Part shown: positions 47,390 through 58,149 of the stretch, in pieces
Position numbering within the stretch: the stretch's first letter is position 1
Layout: each line of letters opens with the position of its first letter
From: Pontederia crassipes
Lineage: Eukaryota; Streptophyta; Magnoliopsida; Commelinales; Pontederiaceae
Assembly: GCA_030549335.1 (NCBI GenBank)
Contig: CM060194.1
Span: 15,812,171 to 15,876,170, forward strand
Reading direction: 5' to 3'
DNA length: 64,000 nucleotides
Notes under the pieces: generated by a model
Databases searched by the model: none
What the model was told of the DNA's origin: nothing
What the model saw: the letters and a program-made list of their open reading frames with translations, nothing else
Position numbers and translations under genes: made by a program

Positions 47390-48950
47390 GGAAAAATGTT
47401 CTCGGCTGACGAGAGAACTCAAAATGTTTCGGCGCGACTCCGAACCCCTTCGAAACCCACGCCGTGCTTGCCCCCAATATCGTTGTACCTTGCCCTTTCC
47501 AAAAAATATCCGCGGCTTCTTCCGACCACGCGGCTTCTCTCCTCTCCGACCATGCTCGTTCTCCCAGCTCGACGACGGCATTCTGCAGAAGCATGACGGC
47601 GGACGACAGCGAGATCGGCAAAACTTTAACACAGGTTCGCTCTATTTCCTTTCTCGATTTAGTTTTCGCGAGATTTTAAAGTCTCCCCCCTTTCTCGCCA
47701 CATCAAGATTTCCACGATGATATTTGGGCTGTCGAATTTGGTTGCGATATTCGATGTTTTCTTCCGAACTCTTTCGCCGTTCGACCTTCACCGAGGATCG
47801 TCAATTTTTTGAAACAAATCGTTTCATTTTTCTTGTTGCCCGTCAATTAGGGTTTCACAGTTCCCTTTCCGGCGAGCAAATGCCTCGATAATTTGTTGAA
47901 CTCACCTTGTCCCCATTCGATCTCTCGTGCACTCGCCGATTTCCTCGTCTGAAACTGCCGGCCAAAAGTTGGGCCACCTTCCGAACCTGCAAAATCTCGG
48001 ATCTACATCCATATGCACATCGACTTAATTTGCCTCGAATCCCTTTTGTTTTCGGATGTAGTTTTTGCCCAACAACGAAATTTCGGCCGGTGTTTTGTAT
48101 TGACCTATGTGAAGTGTGCATGAATCGCTGTCGCTCGTATTTTGTGTTACCAGGATGGTTATGAGGTCGGTTGTTTTTTGCTCGCATTGTTGTGATTTAA
48201 CTACGATGGTTCAGCCGGTGGTCTTGCTGTCGAGCCGTACCGCCTGACAATCTGATCAATTATAGAAACTCAAAGATCAAATGTCGAATCTGTATCGCCT
48301 GAAGTTCATCTATTTTTCCTGCGACATCTGTTTACTTCGTTTCCAAACTGTTGTCGAATGATGTTGCACATAAGATTACTTAGTTATGCTTGTTTACTTC
48401 TATATGCACATCGACTTAATTTGCCTTGAGTTGTTTTGTTTTTGGTCGTAGTTTTGGCCCAACATCGAAATTTCGAAAACTTGTTTTGTATTGACCTATG
48501 TGAGGTGTGCAATTTTCGCCATCGCTCGCATTCTTGTGTTACCATCACGATTTTGGGGCCGGTTGTTTTTGGCTCGCATTGTTGTGATTTAAGTACAATT
48601 GTTCAGCCGGTGGTCTTGCCGTCGAGTCGTACCGCCTGATCGACTAATGCAGTGGTAGAAAATCAAAGATCAATTGTCGCAACTGTACCGCCTGAATTTC
48701 ATCTGTTTTTACTACGGCATTTGTTTACTTCGTTTGCAACATAATGTTAGATGGAATTATGTTGCACATAAGATTAACTAGTTATGCTTGTTTGCTTGTA
48801 TATGCGTCTTTATTTCAATTAGGGTGGTCTTGATTGAAATGGCAAACAAGTTAAATTCATAGTCATTTTCGAATTGGAATTACAGGCTCAATTGGCTGAC
48901 CCCGTTCGAAGGCAAGAACGTTTTTTTTCTTTTATTTTTTACGTTTTGTC
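47390..48950 (+). pseudogene. Captured gene 5' end (leader, exon 1, intron)
   Basis: GC-rich leader-like sequence, then an ATG at 47593 opening a 14-codon exon (MTADDSEIGKTLTQ) ending CACAG before GTTCGC (47634). The T-rich sequence after it resembles a plant first intron; it includes a 391-bp tandem duplication (48,011-48,799). No further exon is seen before the MITE sequence resumes. I cannot identify the parent gene; this could also be a real but truncated gene. Confidence 0.4.
48011..48799 (+). repeat. Tandem duplication, about 391-398 bp per unit
   Basis: ATATGCACATCGACTTAATT starts both units (48,011 and 48,402). They share in order TTGTATTGACCTATGTGA, GGCTCGCATTGTTGTGATTT (first unit GCTCGC...), TCAGCCGGTGGTCTTGC and GTTGCACATAAGATTA. 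A third start (ATATGCG) follows at 48,800 and then diverges. Confidence 0.9.
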
Positions 48951-49459
48951 AGCCGCAAGTTTTGACTTTTTTTTTCTTTCATCTATTTTTTAATTATTTT
49001 ATAATGTATGTATATATAATTTAGTATATATTAATATATTATTAATCATCTTATAAAATAAATTATTAAATGCAATTAATTAAGAATTATGAAATAACTA
49101 GTTCTTATAATTAATAAATATTTTATTAATTAAACCTTTCAATTATTTTTTTAAAAAAGTACATTATATTTGGATCGTAAAATGTACGTAAATTATAATA
49201 TTAATAATATTTATAAGATTTAATCAAAGTAAATAAAAATGATATTAATAATATAACGATTTACATATATTACAATATTTATAACATATTCTTATTTACT
49301 ATAATTTTATACCTTATAAAATAATAAATTATATTCTTAGTTCTTATTTTTTTTACCAAACACCCACTAGAACTTATCTATCAAATTAACTTTTTAAATC
49401 TTCATCATTATACTTTTTCATTAAAATATCTCAAACTTTTCTATTTTGATTAGTTATAT

Positions 49460-50178
49460 GGTGCGTTTGGATGGGAACATTTCGCGAGAACATCGCGAAA
49501 TGTTCCCAAACATCATACGTGATGGGAACATATCACGTGACCTTCCGCGGGAACATTTGGCGAAATGTTCCCGCGGAAAGTTCTTGCCTTCGGCAAGAAC
49601 ATTTGATTTTTTTTCAACTCCAACTGCAATATTTGACTTTTTTTTAATTTCATCTATTTTTAATTATTTTATAATTTATGTATATATAATTTATAATATA
49701 TTAATACATTATTAGGAATATTATAAAATAATTTATTAAATAATATTAATTAAAAACTATAAAATAATTAGTTCTAATAATTAATAAATATTTTATTAAT
49801 TAAACTATTCAATTATTTTTTTAAAAAAATATATTATATTTGGATCTTAAAATGTACGTAAATTATAATATTAATAATATTTAAAATATTTAATCAAAAT
49901 AAATAAAAATAATATTAATAATATAATGATTTACGTAAATTATAATATTAATAATATATTCTTATTTACTATAATTTTATATCTCATAAAATAATAAATT
50001 ATATTCTTAGTTCTTACTTTTTATCCAAACACCCACTAAAACTCATCTATCACATCAACTTTTTAAATTCTCATCATTACACTTTTTCATCCAAACACCA
50101 ACCCAAACTTTTATATCACATCAATTAATTCTCGAGAATAAAAATTTTCTCAATATTTCCGTACCAAACGCAATCATA
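49460..50178. mobile_element. AT-rich MITE, copy C, with three head hairpins
   Basis: Head GGTGCGTTTGG and tail CCGTACCAAACGCAATC give a short inverted repeat. Three perfect hairpins lie in the first 140 bp: 49473-49507, 49543-49578 and 49580-49600. Body and tail are closely related to copy B. Confidence 0.7.
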
Positions 50179-50221
50179 AAGAACTAACGTTCTCTCAATA
50201 TTCCCACAGCAAATATAGCCC

Positions 50222-50953
50222 GAAGAAAATGGGGTAAGGCGTGGAATTCGATACGGCTCTGATGGATTCTGCGAGGAGGAAATGGAGCGGAGCGTGAGAT
50301 TCAATGCAGATATGCGGTGCGTTGCGAACTCGAAGTTTTGACCTCTAACTGGAACTTTTTTGCGGGAATGAAAGTGATCAAATCGTTCTGGCCGTTTGTT
50401 CTCGACCAAACACGGTCAACACAGATGACGGCCAAGGGATGCCAGGGCAGAGAGGAGGCGGCGTTGGAGCTTACAAGTGATGATGCTATCAGAGGAGATT
50501 GGAGAAGAAGGTGACGTGAACGAGCATTATTTTGCTGGCGTGAGAGAGAAGAAACCAGAGATGGGAGTAAATAATTTTTTCCCTTGGATTTAGCCACTTT
50601 CCTGCGGTTTAGAAAAGACAAAAATTCTTTTTATACTCGAAGCTCATTTTTGATAATTTTTCAATGGCAAGAAGATAACCATCAGAATGTGCCTATTACA
50701 GTGGAATGGAGTGTACCCAAACAGCCAAAGTAGTATATTCTTCCCAGTGGAACGGAAACAAACTAAGTTGCATGGTACATCTATACCTCTACTAATACTC
50801 TAGACATAATTCTGTCTAACCAAACCCAATTTTTTAGTTTAAAAAAAAAACCCAATTTTTTAAGAGGTACAGCACTTGGAGTGTTAGTGATAGCCTGATT
50901 GGCGTAAACCTGTTTGATTATTTCTTGTCAACTATAATGCTACTGCTCTGTCT
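50222..50953. other. 3' flank of the F-box gene
   Basis: 50,222-50,520 is moderately GC-rich and without a convincing gene. 50,520-50,953 holds one micro-insertion (50,822-50,862) and probably the F-box 3' untranslated region. Confidence 0.4.
50822..50862 (+). mobile_element. Micro-insertion, 11 bp, with 15-bp duplication
   Basis: AAACCCAATTTTTTA (50822-50836 and 50848-50862), exact, flanks GTTTAAAAAAA. Confidence 0.65.
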
Positions 50954-52153
50954 TCAACGGTATAACTTCATCACAGGGTACATCTCGCACAGTGCGTATG
51001 CAGCGTCCGACGAGACCACCGCCGCTTCTCTGTTCCCGAGATGCACTGATAAGACGACGCAGTTGTTCGTCTCGTGGGTGCCCCACCAAAGGAAGAGTAT
51101 GCGTCGGTCTGAAGGGTCGAGCGCCAGCGGGTGTATGTGCATGTGAGTTGTCTCTCTGCAATGTCTTCCCACGTAACTAAGCGTCTCAGGGCTCCGGCTG
51201 AACAGTTCCGGCAAGCTCAAGTCTCTCTCCAACTCCCAACTACTCCTGTCCTCCCGGAGGACCCACATCCGGAAGCCCTTCTCGTCGAGGGGGACGAAGA
51301 ATAGCTGCCCTTCCGATTCCACCAGTTGGCTGCCGGTGCAATAATCCCGCGCCTCGGGCAGAGGAACGAGCCAGAGATGCGATCTGCGGTGGTCGTAGCA
51401 GAGGACGTGCGTGTCACTGAAGAACCAGTACAGCCCGATGCCATGGGCGGCGACTCCTCCGGTGACGAAGGGGTACACGTTGTCTCTCCTCTCGCGGTGG
51501 TGGAGGACGTCGGAAGGAGAGGGACATCCGACCTCCCGCCTCTCTTCCCACCTCCCGAAAGACGTGTCGAAGACGTCGACCATCCCCGTCATCATCCTGA
51601 CCCGTACCATCGCGAAGCGCGGCGGGTTGGTGCACGGATCGTGGAAGATGAGCCCGACGTGTTCGTCCACGTCCAGGGGAGTCGGCAGACGAGGGATGAG
51701 GATTCGCTGTTCCAGAGCAGGGTTGTAAAGAAAGAACGTCGACTTGTCATGTACCGTGGAGTTGGTCGGCGTGGCCATGATGTTGAAAAACATGAAGCCT
51801 GCAGCAGTCACGTTGACCATATACAGGCGGCTGAAATCCTCGATGATCTCATTGAGTTCAGGCTTAGTTCTGAGGCTGAGCTCGACGGCCGCCATTCCCA
51901 TGGCCTCATGATCTGCAGGACGGTGAAGTGCAACAGGGGACGGGGTGGGGATGAAATCGTAGGCGGTGTAGAAGAGGCCGCGGGTGTAGAAGCCCAGCAT
52001 CTGCGGATAGAGGGTGGGGTCGGAGAGGAGGCGGCGCCACGGCTCGGAAACTCCGGCGAAGCGTTCGAGGGATTGTTTGGGCAGCCGGAGGAAGATGGCC
52101 TTCATGACGTGATCGGGAAGATCGCGGGAGCACGGTTCCATCGTCTGCTGCAA
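50954..52153 (-). CDS. F-box protein
   Basis: Intronless, 399 residues. The N-terminal F-box (about residues 11-52) reads DLPDHVMKAIFLRLPKQSLE, with the usual Leu-Pro start, a Leu-rich middle and a conserved Trp (SEPWRRLLSD). The rest is an uninterrupted F-box-associated region (FFLYNPALEQ, GIGLYWFFSD, WVLREDRSSW, HIHPLALDPSD), typical of plant F-box proteins that bind a target and connect through SKP1 to a cullin-1 ubiquitin ligase. The substrate cannot be told from sequence. The first ATG gives MQQTMEPCSRD; Met5 (52141) is an equally good start. GC-rich relative to flanks, as for many monocot intronless genes, and therefore with long antisense shadow frames. Confidence 0.9.
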   Translation of the reverse strand: MQQTMEPCSRDLPDHVMKAIFLRLPKQSLERFAGVSEPWRRLLSDPTLYPQMLGFYTRGLFYTAYDFIPTPSPVALHRPADHEAMGMAAVELSLRTKPELNEIIEDFSRLYMVNVTAAGFMFFNIMATPTNSTVHDKSTFFLYNPALEQRILIPRLPTPLDVDEHVGLIFHDPCTNPPRFAMVRVRMMTGMVDVFDTSFGRWEERREVGCPSPSDVLHHRERRDNVYPFVTGGVAAHGIGLYWFFSDTHVLCYDHRRSHLWLVPLPEARDYCTGSQLVESEGQLFFVPLDEKGFRMWVLREDRSSWELERDLSLPELFSRSPETLSYVGRHCRETTHMHIHPLALDPSDRRILFLWWGTHETNNCVVLSVHLGNREAAVVSSDAAYALCEMYPVMKLYR

Positions 52154-52972
52154 GCGATTTTTGAATTGTCCAGAGACTGGCTGTTGGAAGACTAGTTAAT
52201 TAATTAAACAGCAACAAATCAAATGCGCGAAGAAAATTTAACTCGAATTCTCTCTCTTCTTCGTGTTGAAGTTAATAATTGTTACTATTCTTATTATTAT
52301 TATTCAGCACAACAGAGAAGAGTTTCCGTAGCATTACAATTATGCATCTCCAAAGTCCTAGTTCGATGAGCTAGTTGCGTTCGAGCCGACAGAGGACTTC
52401 CATTTTGAATGATGAAATGAAACAAAGACGTATATATTTCTTCAGACAGATGATTTTTGGTTGTATACAATTTATCAAACAAGGAATCAAGTCAGAAAAA
52501 GAATTCTGACGATGCAGACATATTTTGCTGGAAGATGATCACTAGCTTTGACCCCAAAACCAAAACATAAAATGTTCACCGTCTCTATCATAAAGAAGGC
52601 AAAAAACAAAATGCTATCACAGGTAATAACTTGCTATTCTGAACTACTACACACTTTGAATTGAATTCTAATAGCTTTCGGACAAGGGAAAAAAACAGAG
52701 ATACATGGCAGCACAGTATTTTAAAGCTTATTGTTGCTTCTACTGGATGACGATTTTGCATCTCAACAAGAATGGTAACTAAGCATCTTCCTTCCATTCA
52801 TTTCCAAGAGCATAATGTGTGACACAGCGAAGTCTGATAAAATCCATTAGCTCCTTTCTATCAAGACAATGAAAAGGCCCGGACAGAGGCCCAAACATAA
52901 GTTTAGAACCATTGTGATGCTTAACTCCCAGATCATATGGTAGGAAACTTCACCTCCACAATGGGGGAAAAA
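52154..52972. other. Spacer between F-box and YqaJ genes
   Basis: Probably F-box leader on the left and YqaJ 3' untranslated region on the right. No other gene seen. Confidence 0.4.
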
Positions 52973-53881
52973 TTATCCGAAGAATTCCACATGACCCCTT
53001 ATGTCTCTGCACAGCAGCTTTGCCTCAGCTGCCAGTTTCCTGCTTTTCCCAATTATCAAGCCCGTAAGCTCATGCTTTGGTTTTGGTTCGTAGGCTTTGG
53101 CATCTTCTTCCTTTCCTAACAACATGGCCTCCCTTGCTGGCACCACACTTCCCCACCAAAATTGGTGAAGAATCCCTTGCATTAGTTCCCAATATGCATG
53201 GTCCCGACATACCCGAAAGAGGCTACTTCCATTGCGTGTCCAACAATAGAGATCAACCCAATCTCTGTCCATGACCTCCATTTGACCTTGTATCTGGGGC
53301 ATGTAGTAGTATGGCATTACTTGCCATGGCGAAGCGAGTTCAGGCTTCCCTTTATTGTAGGGACACTTCACCTCTAATATCCCACCATCTGGATAACAGC
53401 CTAGGAGCCCATCAGGAGAGGCCCCAAGCCATCCGAAGCTGGCCTCCATATGGATTGCAAAGCCTAGAAAGCTGACATCCCGACCTGTGATGACCTTGTA
53501 GCGCTCTACGGCTGCAGGTTCATTGAAAACACCCCAGTTCATGGCAGCCCTGGCAGATGACTCAATATTATCTGCCTCTGGGGCAAACACCTTCTGGTAC
53601 CATAGCTCAGACCGCCTGTTCCCCTTCCAGAAACCCAAGGCTGTGCTGAAGGTGCTCGTGGTCAGTTTGTCTTTGCGTACCGCAAACCACTCCTCTGATC
53701 GTTGGGGTGCATCAACCTGTGTGAGCTGGGCTGACACAACGAGGCCTGCGGAACTGCTAAGGGATATTGGGAGTGAAGAACAGGATGCCCTCAAAGATAT
53801 TGTGCAGGTGTGAGGAATGTAACCCTCGTAGTTTCTTCTTGATGGAAGAAATCTGGAGAAGCCAAGGCCTGCGCGACTCAT
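52973..53881 (-). CDS. YqaJ / lambda-exonuclease-like nuclease
   Basis: A single 302-residue coding exon. Residues 1-55 are Ser/Arg-rich and poor in acidic residues, like an organellar transit peptide. The YqaJ-type domain follows: RSEEWFAVRKDKLTTSTFST (61-80), NWGVFNEPAAVERY (115-128), then the PD-(D/E)XK core with SPDG (D157) and GILEVKCPY (E170, K172), and QIQGQMEV (196-203). These are the metal-binding and catalytic positions of lambda exonuclease relatives, which in phage degrade one strand for recombination. Plants have such genes, likely of organelle or phage-like origin, with unclear roles, possibly organelle DNA turnover. All key residues are present. An upstream leader exon near 55,850 may belong to it. 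Confidence 0.9.
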   Translation of the reverse strand: MSRAGLGFSRFLPSRRNYEGYIPHTCTISLRASCSSLPISLSSSAGLVVSAQLTQVDAPQRSEEWFAVRKDKLTTSTFSTALGFWKGNRRSELWYQKVFAPEADNIESSARAAMNWGVFNEPAAVERYKVITGRDVSFLGFAIHMEASFGWLGASPDGLLGCYPDGGILEVKCPYNKGKPELASPWQVMPYYYMPQIQGQMEVMDRDWVDLYCWTRNGSSLFRVCRDHAYWELMQGILHQFWWGSVVPAREAMLLGKEEDAKAYEPKPKHELTGLIIGKSRKLAAEAKLLCRDIRGHVEFFG

Positions 53882-55845
53882 GATGACTACTAGAACGTGG
53901 ATGCTAGAATAGCCTACCTTGCCGCAGGGTCCTAGCGAAATAACAAACTATTGTAATATCAGATGCAGATGCAGGGCCTAAGTATAAAACAAGTTATATA
54001 GACAGAAAAGAATCATGAGGTAAATTGTTGAATGAGCTAAGTCCACTCTAAAGGGAAGTAAAATAAATATTATACTGAAAGGAAACACATGCTCAAATGT
54101 ATTTCCTAACAAGAAATATGGAAAATTGTAGCTTCCTAAACTGTATGACAGTACATAAAGAAACAGTTGAAAGTTACATAATGCTAAGGCGAAGCATTAC
54201 AAACCAAACCTCCATAGCAAGACACCACCATTAAGACATCAGAACAAACCTCTTATATGAAAATGTATGGCCACCTAGTTCGAGATCATGGGTCAGGGCC
54301 TTGTAAACTGAAATATCGTAGTTCAACTGACCCATTATTTATTTATGATACAGTTTATCATAAAAAGAACCAAAGTGAAAATGTATGAAATAGTCATCAA
54401 AGGTGCTCAGATATAGCAGAATAGTTGAAAATTGTATACTCAGATAAGGATCTCATTGATTGAACATTTTGAATTTCCCAATTTCGAGAACTGAAGTTAA
54501 TTCGAATTATTATCTATATGAAAAGATCAACAAGTCAACAAACTCAAGTGATAATTGACTTGAATCTTCGTAAGGAGACAACACAACTAAATATTTAAGA
54601 AAACAACACTAGGGATGAATCACTAGTGGACTACGTGGTGCTCAGGGTTTGCCCATTTCTTCAAAAGATGACCTAGATGACTGGAATACTTGAGTATCCT
54701 AAAAAGGATACTCAGTGTCTCTCCTTAAGAGGAAACACTTAAATATTCAACAGTGGAAACTTCACTATTAAGACAGCTTGTAAAAATACAATTTTCAAAT
54801 GGTTTTGGGCAAATTTGAGCTTCTTTTTCATCTCAATGACAATGAAAATCTTGATCATTCAATAATGAGCTCACATCATTTGACAGAGAATATAATTACC
54901 AACAGAAGTAGACAAAACCAACAAAAAAGATTAAAAAAAGAGGGAAAAAGCAATTAAAATAAAAGTTTTTTTAGGAGAATTAAAAGAAAAGTTCACAGGC
55001 TTGCAATGTAAATATTATCTTCCAGAAAAGGTATTGACATGATCCATTCAGCTTACAAAGTAAGAACAAAGGACACTAAAAAATTATCACAAAAGAATTA
55101 AAGATGAAAATTTGTTATGAAAAGAGACACATATGCAGAAGTTCACAAATCATACTTATCAAACATGTGATTGCATTACTATCTCATACACCAAATGGAC
55201 ATTGGAACCTTTTTAACTTTATACATGAGCACTAATTTGCTGGGTAATAATCACATTTCATGCTATAAGTACTTTTCTGGCTCTTATTCTGTGAAATGAA
55301 AGAAATACGGCCAAAATAATAGAACTAGTACATGTTCTTAATTTGTTTCGAACTAGAAATCTGGCTCATCTTAAAACTTCGAAATCTTCATGATGAACAA
55401 AATAAATAAGAGAGGTTCTGTTTCTAGTTTGTTTTGAACTAGAACCTTAATTTATCTTAAAGCTCGAAGTTTTTATGATGAATATAAAATCATTTAAGAT
55501 GAATACAAATAAGAGTGATTCTGTTCCTAAATTGTTTTGTACTTGATCTCAATTCATCTCAAACTTCAAGGTCATTTGATGATGAGAAAAGAAGAGAAAA
55601 TCCAACTGAAGTGCGCAGTATACAGACACTTCAAGGCTTTGATTCAAGATTCTTTATATAAGATGTCGGTTTAGAATTGAAATTATTTGCACTGAACGAA
55701 ATGGAAAAAAGAATGTCTACACTTCCAATTTTAGCAAATTATTTTATGAAATATGAAAAACATAACGAGAGTAGAACTGGAGCACTATAACGTTATCAAC
55801 GTAAAAATCTAGGTAAAAGAAGCAGCAATAGAACAAGCGAAATAC
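53882..55845. other. Possible leader intron of the YqaJ gene
   Basis: AT-rich sequence upstream of the ATG. A minus-strand acceptor TTCTAG lies 10-25 bp before the ATG, and a donor candidate is at 55845. One micro-insertion is at 54,952-54,992. No coding exon seen. Confidence 0.35.
54952..54992 (-). mobile_element. Micro-insertion, 11 bp, with 15-bp duplication
   Basis: AATTAAAATAAAAGT (54952-54966) and AATTAAAAGAAAAGT (54978-54992), one mismatch, flank an insert reading CTCCTAAAAAA on the minus strand. Confidence 0.6.
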
Positions 55846-56045
55846 CGAGCGGATGGGATACTGGCGGCCGTCCGGCGGCGGGTCCTCAGTATGCGACAGG
55901 GTCTGGGCAACGAGGCACACAGATTGGGCTTGAGAGAGAGTGGGAGGGAGGGTGAGAGACGCAGGGCGGGAGCGTCGGGCGGACGGACGGCCGGCGGCGT
56001 CGGGGATTTTGTTGTAGTTTTGGCGAGTAAAAGAAAAGGAAATGT
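55846..56045 (-). promoter_or_regulatory. CpG-rich leader exon / promoter, probably of the YqaJ gene
   Basis: A GC-rich island (CGGCGGCCGTCCGGCGG, GACGGACGGCCGGCGGCG) in AT-rich DNA, pyrimidine-rich on the minus strand as plant leaders are. It ends CCATCCGCTCG before GTATTTC, a possible donor. Its distance and strand fit a leader exon of the nuclease gene, with a 1.9 kb intron. Inference. Confidence 0.4.
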
Positions 56046-56803
56046 GGTTTTCTTCCACCGCTTGGATTAAATTAAATTATAGGATTATTATTTAACGCCC
56101 GCTTATTTTAAATTATAAATTTATAAATTTTAGCGTTCCAACTTATCAAAACTTGATAGTTAAATTCATTTGTTAAATTTAATCCAATATTTACTGTTTT
56201 TTAAATTGTGAAATATCAGTTTGGTCCCATACTTTGTAATATGAAAAATAACAAAAAAAATAAAATATTAACATGAACATAATATTGCATAAAAATATTA
56301 TTATTAAATAATAGATTTACTCGTATTGATCATTTTTATTTTTAAAATATCTTTATTTTAGTATAAAAGTAAGGGTGAAGTGATATTTGTTAGAAGACAA
56401 ATTTAATAAAACTTAAATTAAATTTAATGAAAGAATTTAAGTTTCATATTTAAATAAGTTCGTAAACTAAAATTTATAATTTAAAATTAGATGTAAAATT
56501 AGTTATAATTGAAGTATCGTTAAATAAAATGTCCCAGAATTATAATGCCTCACTAATATTGTATGAAATCCATGTTTGGATAATTAGATGAAACACACTA
56601 AAATATCTCAAAATATAGGTTAGCGGAGCGCAACGGTGGCGACAAAAGAGTAGTAATAAAGGCACTGTGAAATGTCGGGCGACCGTGAACTCGTGCGTCA
56701 GCTCGACAGACAACAAACACAAGGCGGTGGGGGAAGTGGTGACGAGTGAGGAGAGTAGTAAACGATGTAATGTTAAAATGAAAAGGAGGGGATAGAGATT
56801 TAA
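56046..56803. other. AT-rich spacer
   Basis: AT-rich with a slightly GC-richer patch at 56,620-56,760 (CGGGCGACCGTGAACTCGTG). No gene recognised. Confidence 0.4.
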
Positions 56804-57099
56804 TGTAACATCCCAAAATTTCATGAAAATTAAAAGCTTTATTACTTCTATTATCGACTAAACATTTTCGAACGCCCGATGCGCAATCACCGAATTTTAA
56901 GTATGAAGTTAAATCAAATTTTGACTCATCTTTCTTCACTCCAACTCATGGAAGCTTATGTACCCCTTCATGTTCATATCTCTTGAGATTATGTGGGCAC
57001 AAAGTTCCATCTTCACTTCCTTTATAAGCGAAGCCACCCATCATTTGCATCATTTCACTTCGTCTTCTCATCCTTTTCTTTTTCACCATTCTTCTTGTG

Positions 57100-57416
57100 T
57101 GTACTCCCAGGGACGGAGCCAAAGCCTTTTGGCGACCCCCTCCACCCCACCCCAAAAATTTTTAACTCTTTATATATTTGTATATAAATAGTATGTGAAA
57201 AGGCTAAAGTATAATACTCGCATGTACATTGGCCCTCCATAAGTTTCACGACCAGCTCCATCACTGTCAGTGACGGAGGCTCCCCCCCCCTCCAAAAAAA
57301 ATCTTAACTCTTTATATATTTGTATATAAATAGTATGAGAAAAGGCTAAAGTATAATACTTGCATGTGCATTGGCCCCTCGTAAGTTTCACGACTGGCTA
57401 TGTCACTGTGTACTCC
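57100..57416. mobile_element. Dimeric hAT-type MITE with 8-bp TSD
   Basis: The element (57108-57408, 301 bp) is flanked by TGTACTCC at 57100-57107 and 57409-57416. It consists of two head-to-tail units, 57108-57266 (CAGGGACGGAGCC ... ATCACTG) and 57268-57408 (CAGTGACGGAGGC ... GTCACTG), joined by one base. Both contain ACTCTTTATATATTTGTATA and GTTTCACGAC. The 8-bp duplication and CAGTGACGGAGCC ends fit the hAT superfamily. Confidence 0.82.
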
Positions 57417-58149
57417 ACTAGTTGGACTCTTCCGAAATTTTTTTGAGAGGGGCCCGCAAGCGCTAATCATGAAGGATGACAAGGAGGAAGAAGAAGGAAG
57501 GAGCTTCATCCATCAAAGAAAAGATAATCGGAAACTAGGTTAAAAGGTGTGTTAATGGAATTTGAATTATAAGGTTAATTCAGAAGATTTAACATGTTTT
57601 CTAAGGACACCTTGGTCTAACCCACAAGTCGCGACATAATATGATCGATAAAATTCTTATAGTGGAAACATCATATTATCATGTAAAAACATGTGAGATA
57701 AAGTTATCACACTCTTGTTCACAACCCACTTATATTTAAACTCATAGTAAGTACACACTCTAATTCAAACTCATACATTTTAAAAGGTTTCTGAAACATT
57801 TAACTTTTACACACCACATAAAACATTAAGAGGAGTCACACATCCTCACAAAAAGACATCAAGAGACTTAGTCTTCAAAAGTGTTTCTAATCCGATAGGG
57901 ATTTCCAAGCACGGCCACATAACTGGTCTACTGATTTGAAAAAGTGTTAAAACAACATTATGAGCAAACAACAACTCAGTAAGTAAAACTCATAACCTAT
58001 GTGTTACCACATATTCAATTCAGATAAATTAATCTAGCATTTTAAAAACTTATAGGAAACAAGCAGACATCTTATTACTTACGAACAATTATCATATAAT
58101 GAAGGATACTACATCAAGTAATCTCAATGAATAACATCTTTAGCATATC

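Larger units (their letters stand above)
47274..50221. mobile_element. Composite element carrying captured sequence
   Basis: The head GGGCTGCATTTGGCG (from 47274) and the reverse complement of the tail GGGCTATATTTGCTG (ending at 50221) match at 11 of 15 positions. Inside are: a GC-richer segment resembling a gene 5' end with intron (47,390-48,950), a MITE body and tail (48,960-49,450), and another whole MITE (49,460-50,178). Two related heads just upstream (near 47,007 and 47,142) suggest further nesting. The boundaries are inferred from the inverted repeats; no TSD was found. Confidence 0.45.

Noticed and set aside
51326-52195. 289-codon plus-strand frame opposite the F-box gene
   Set aside because: Antisense shadow in GC-rich coding DNA; no domain-like features, while the minus-strand frame has a clear F-box.
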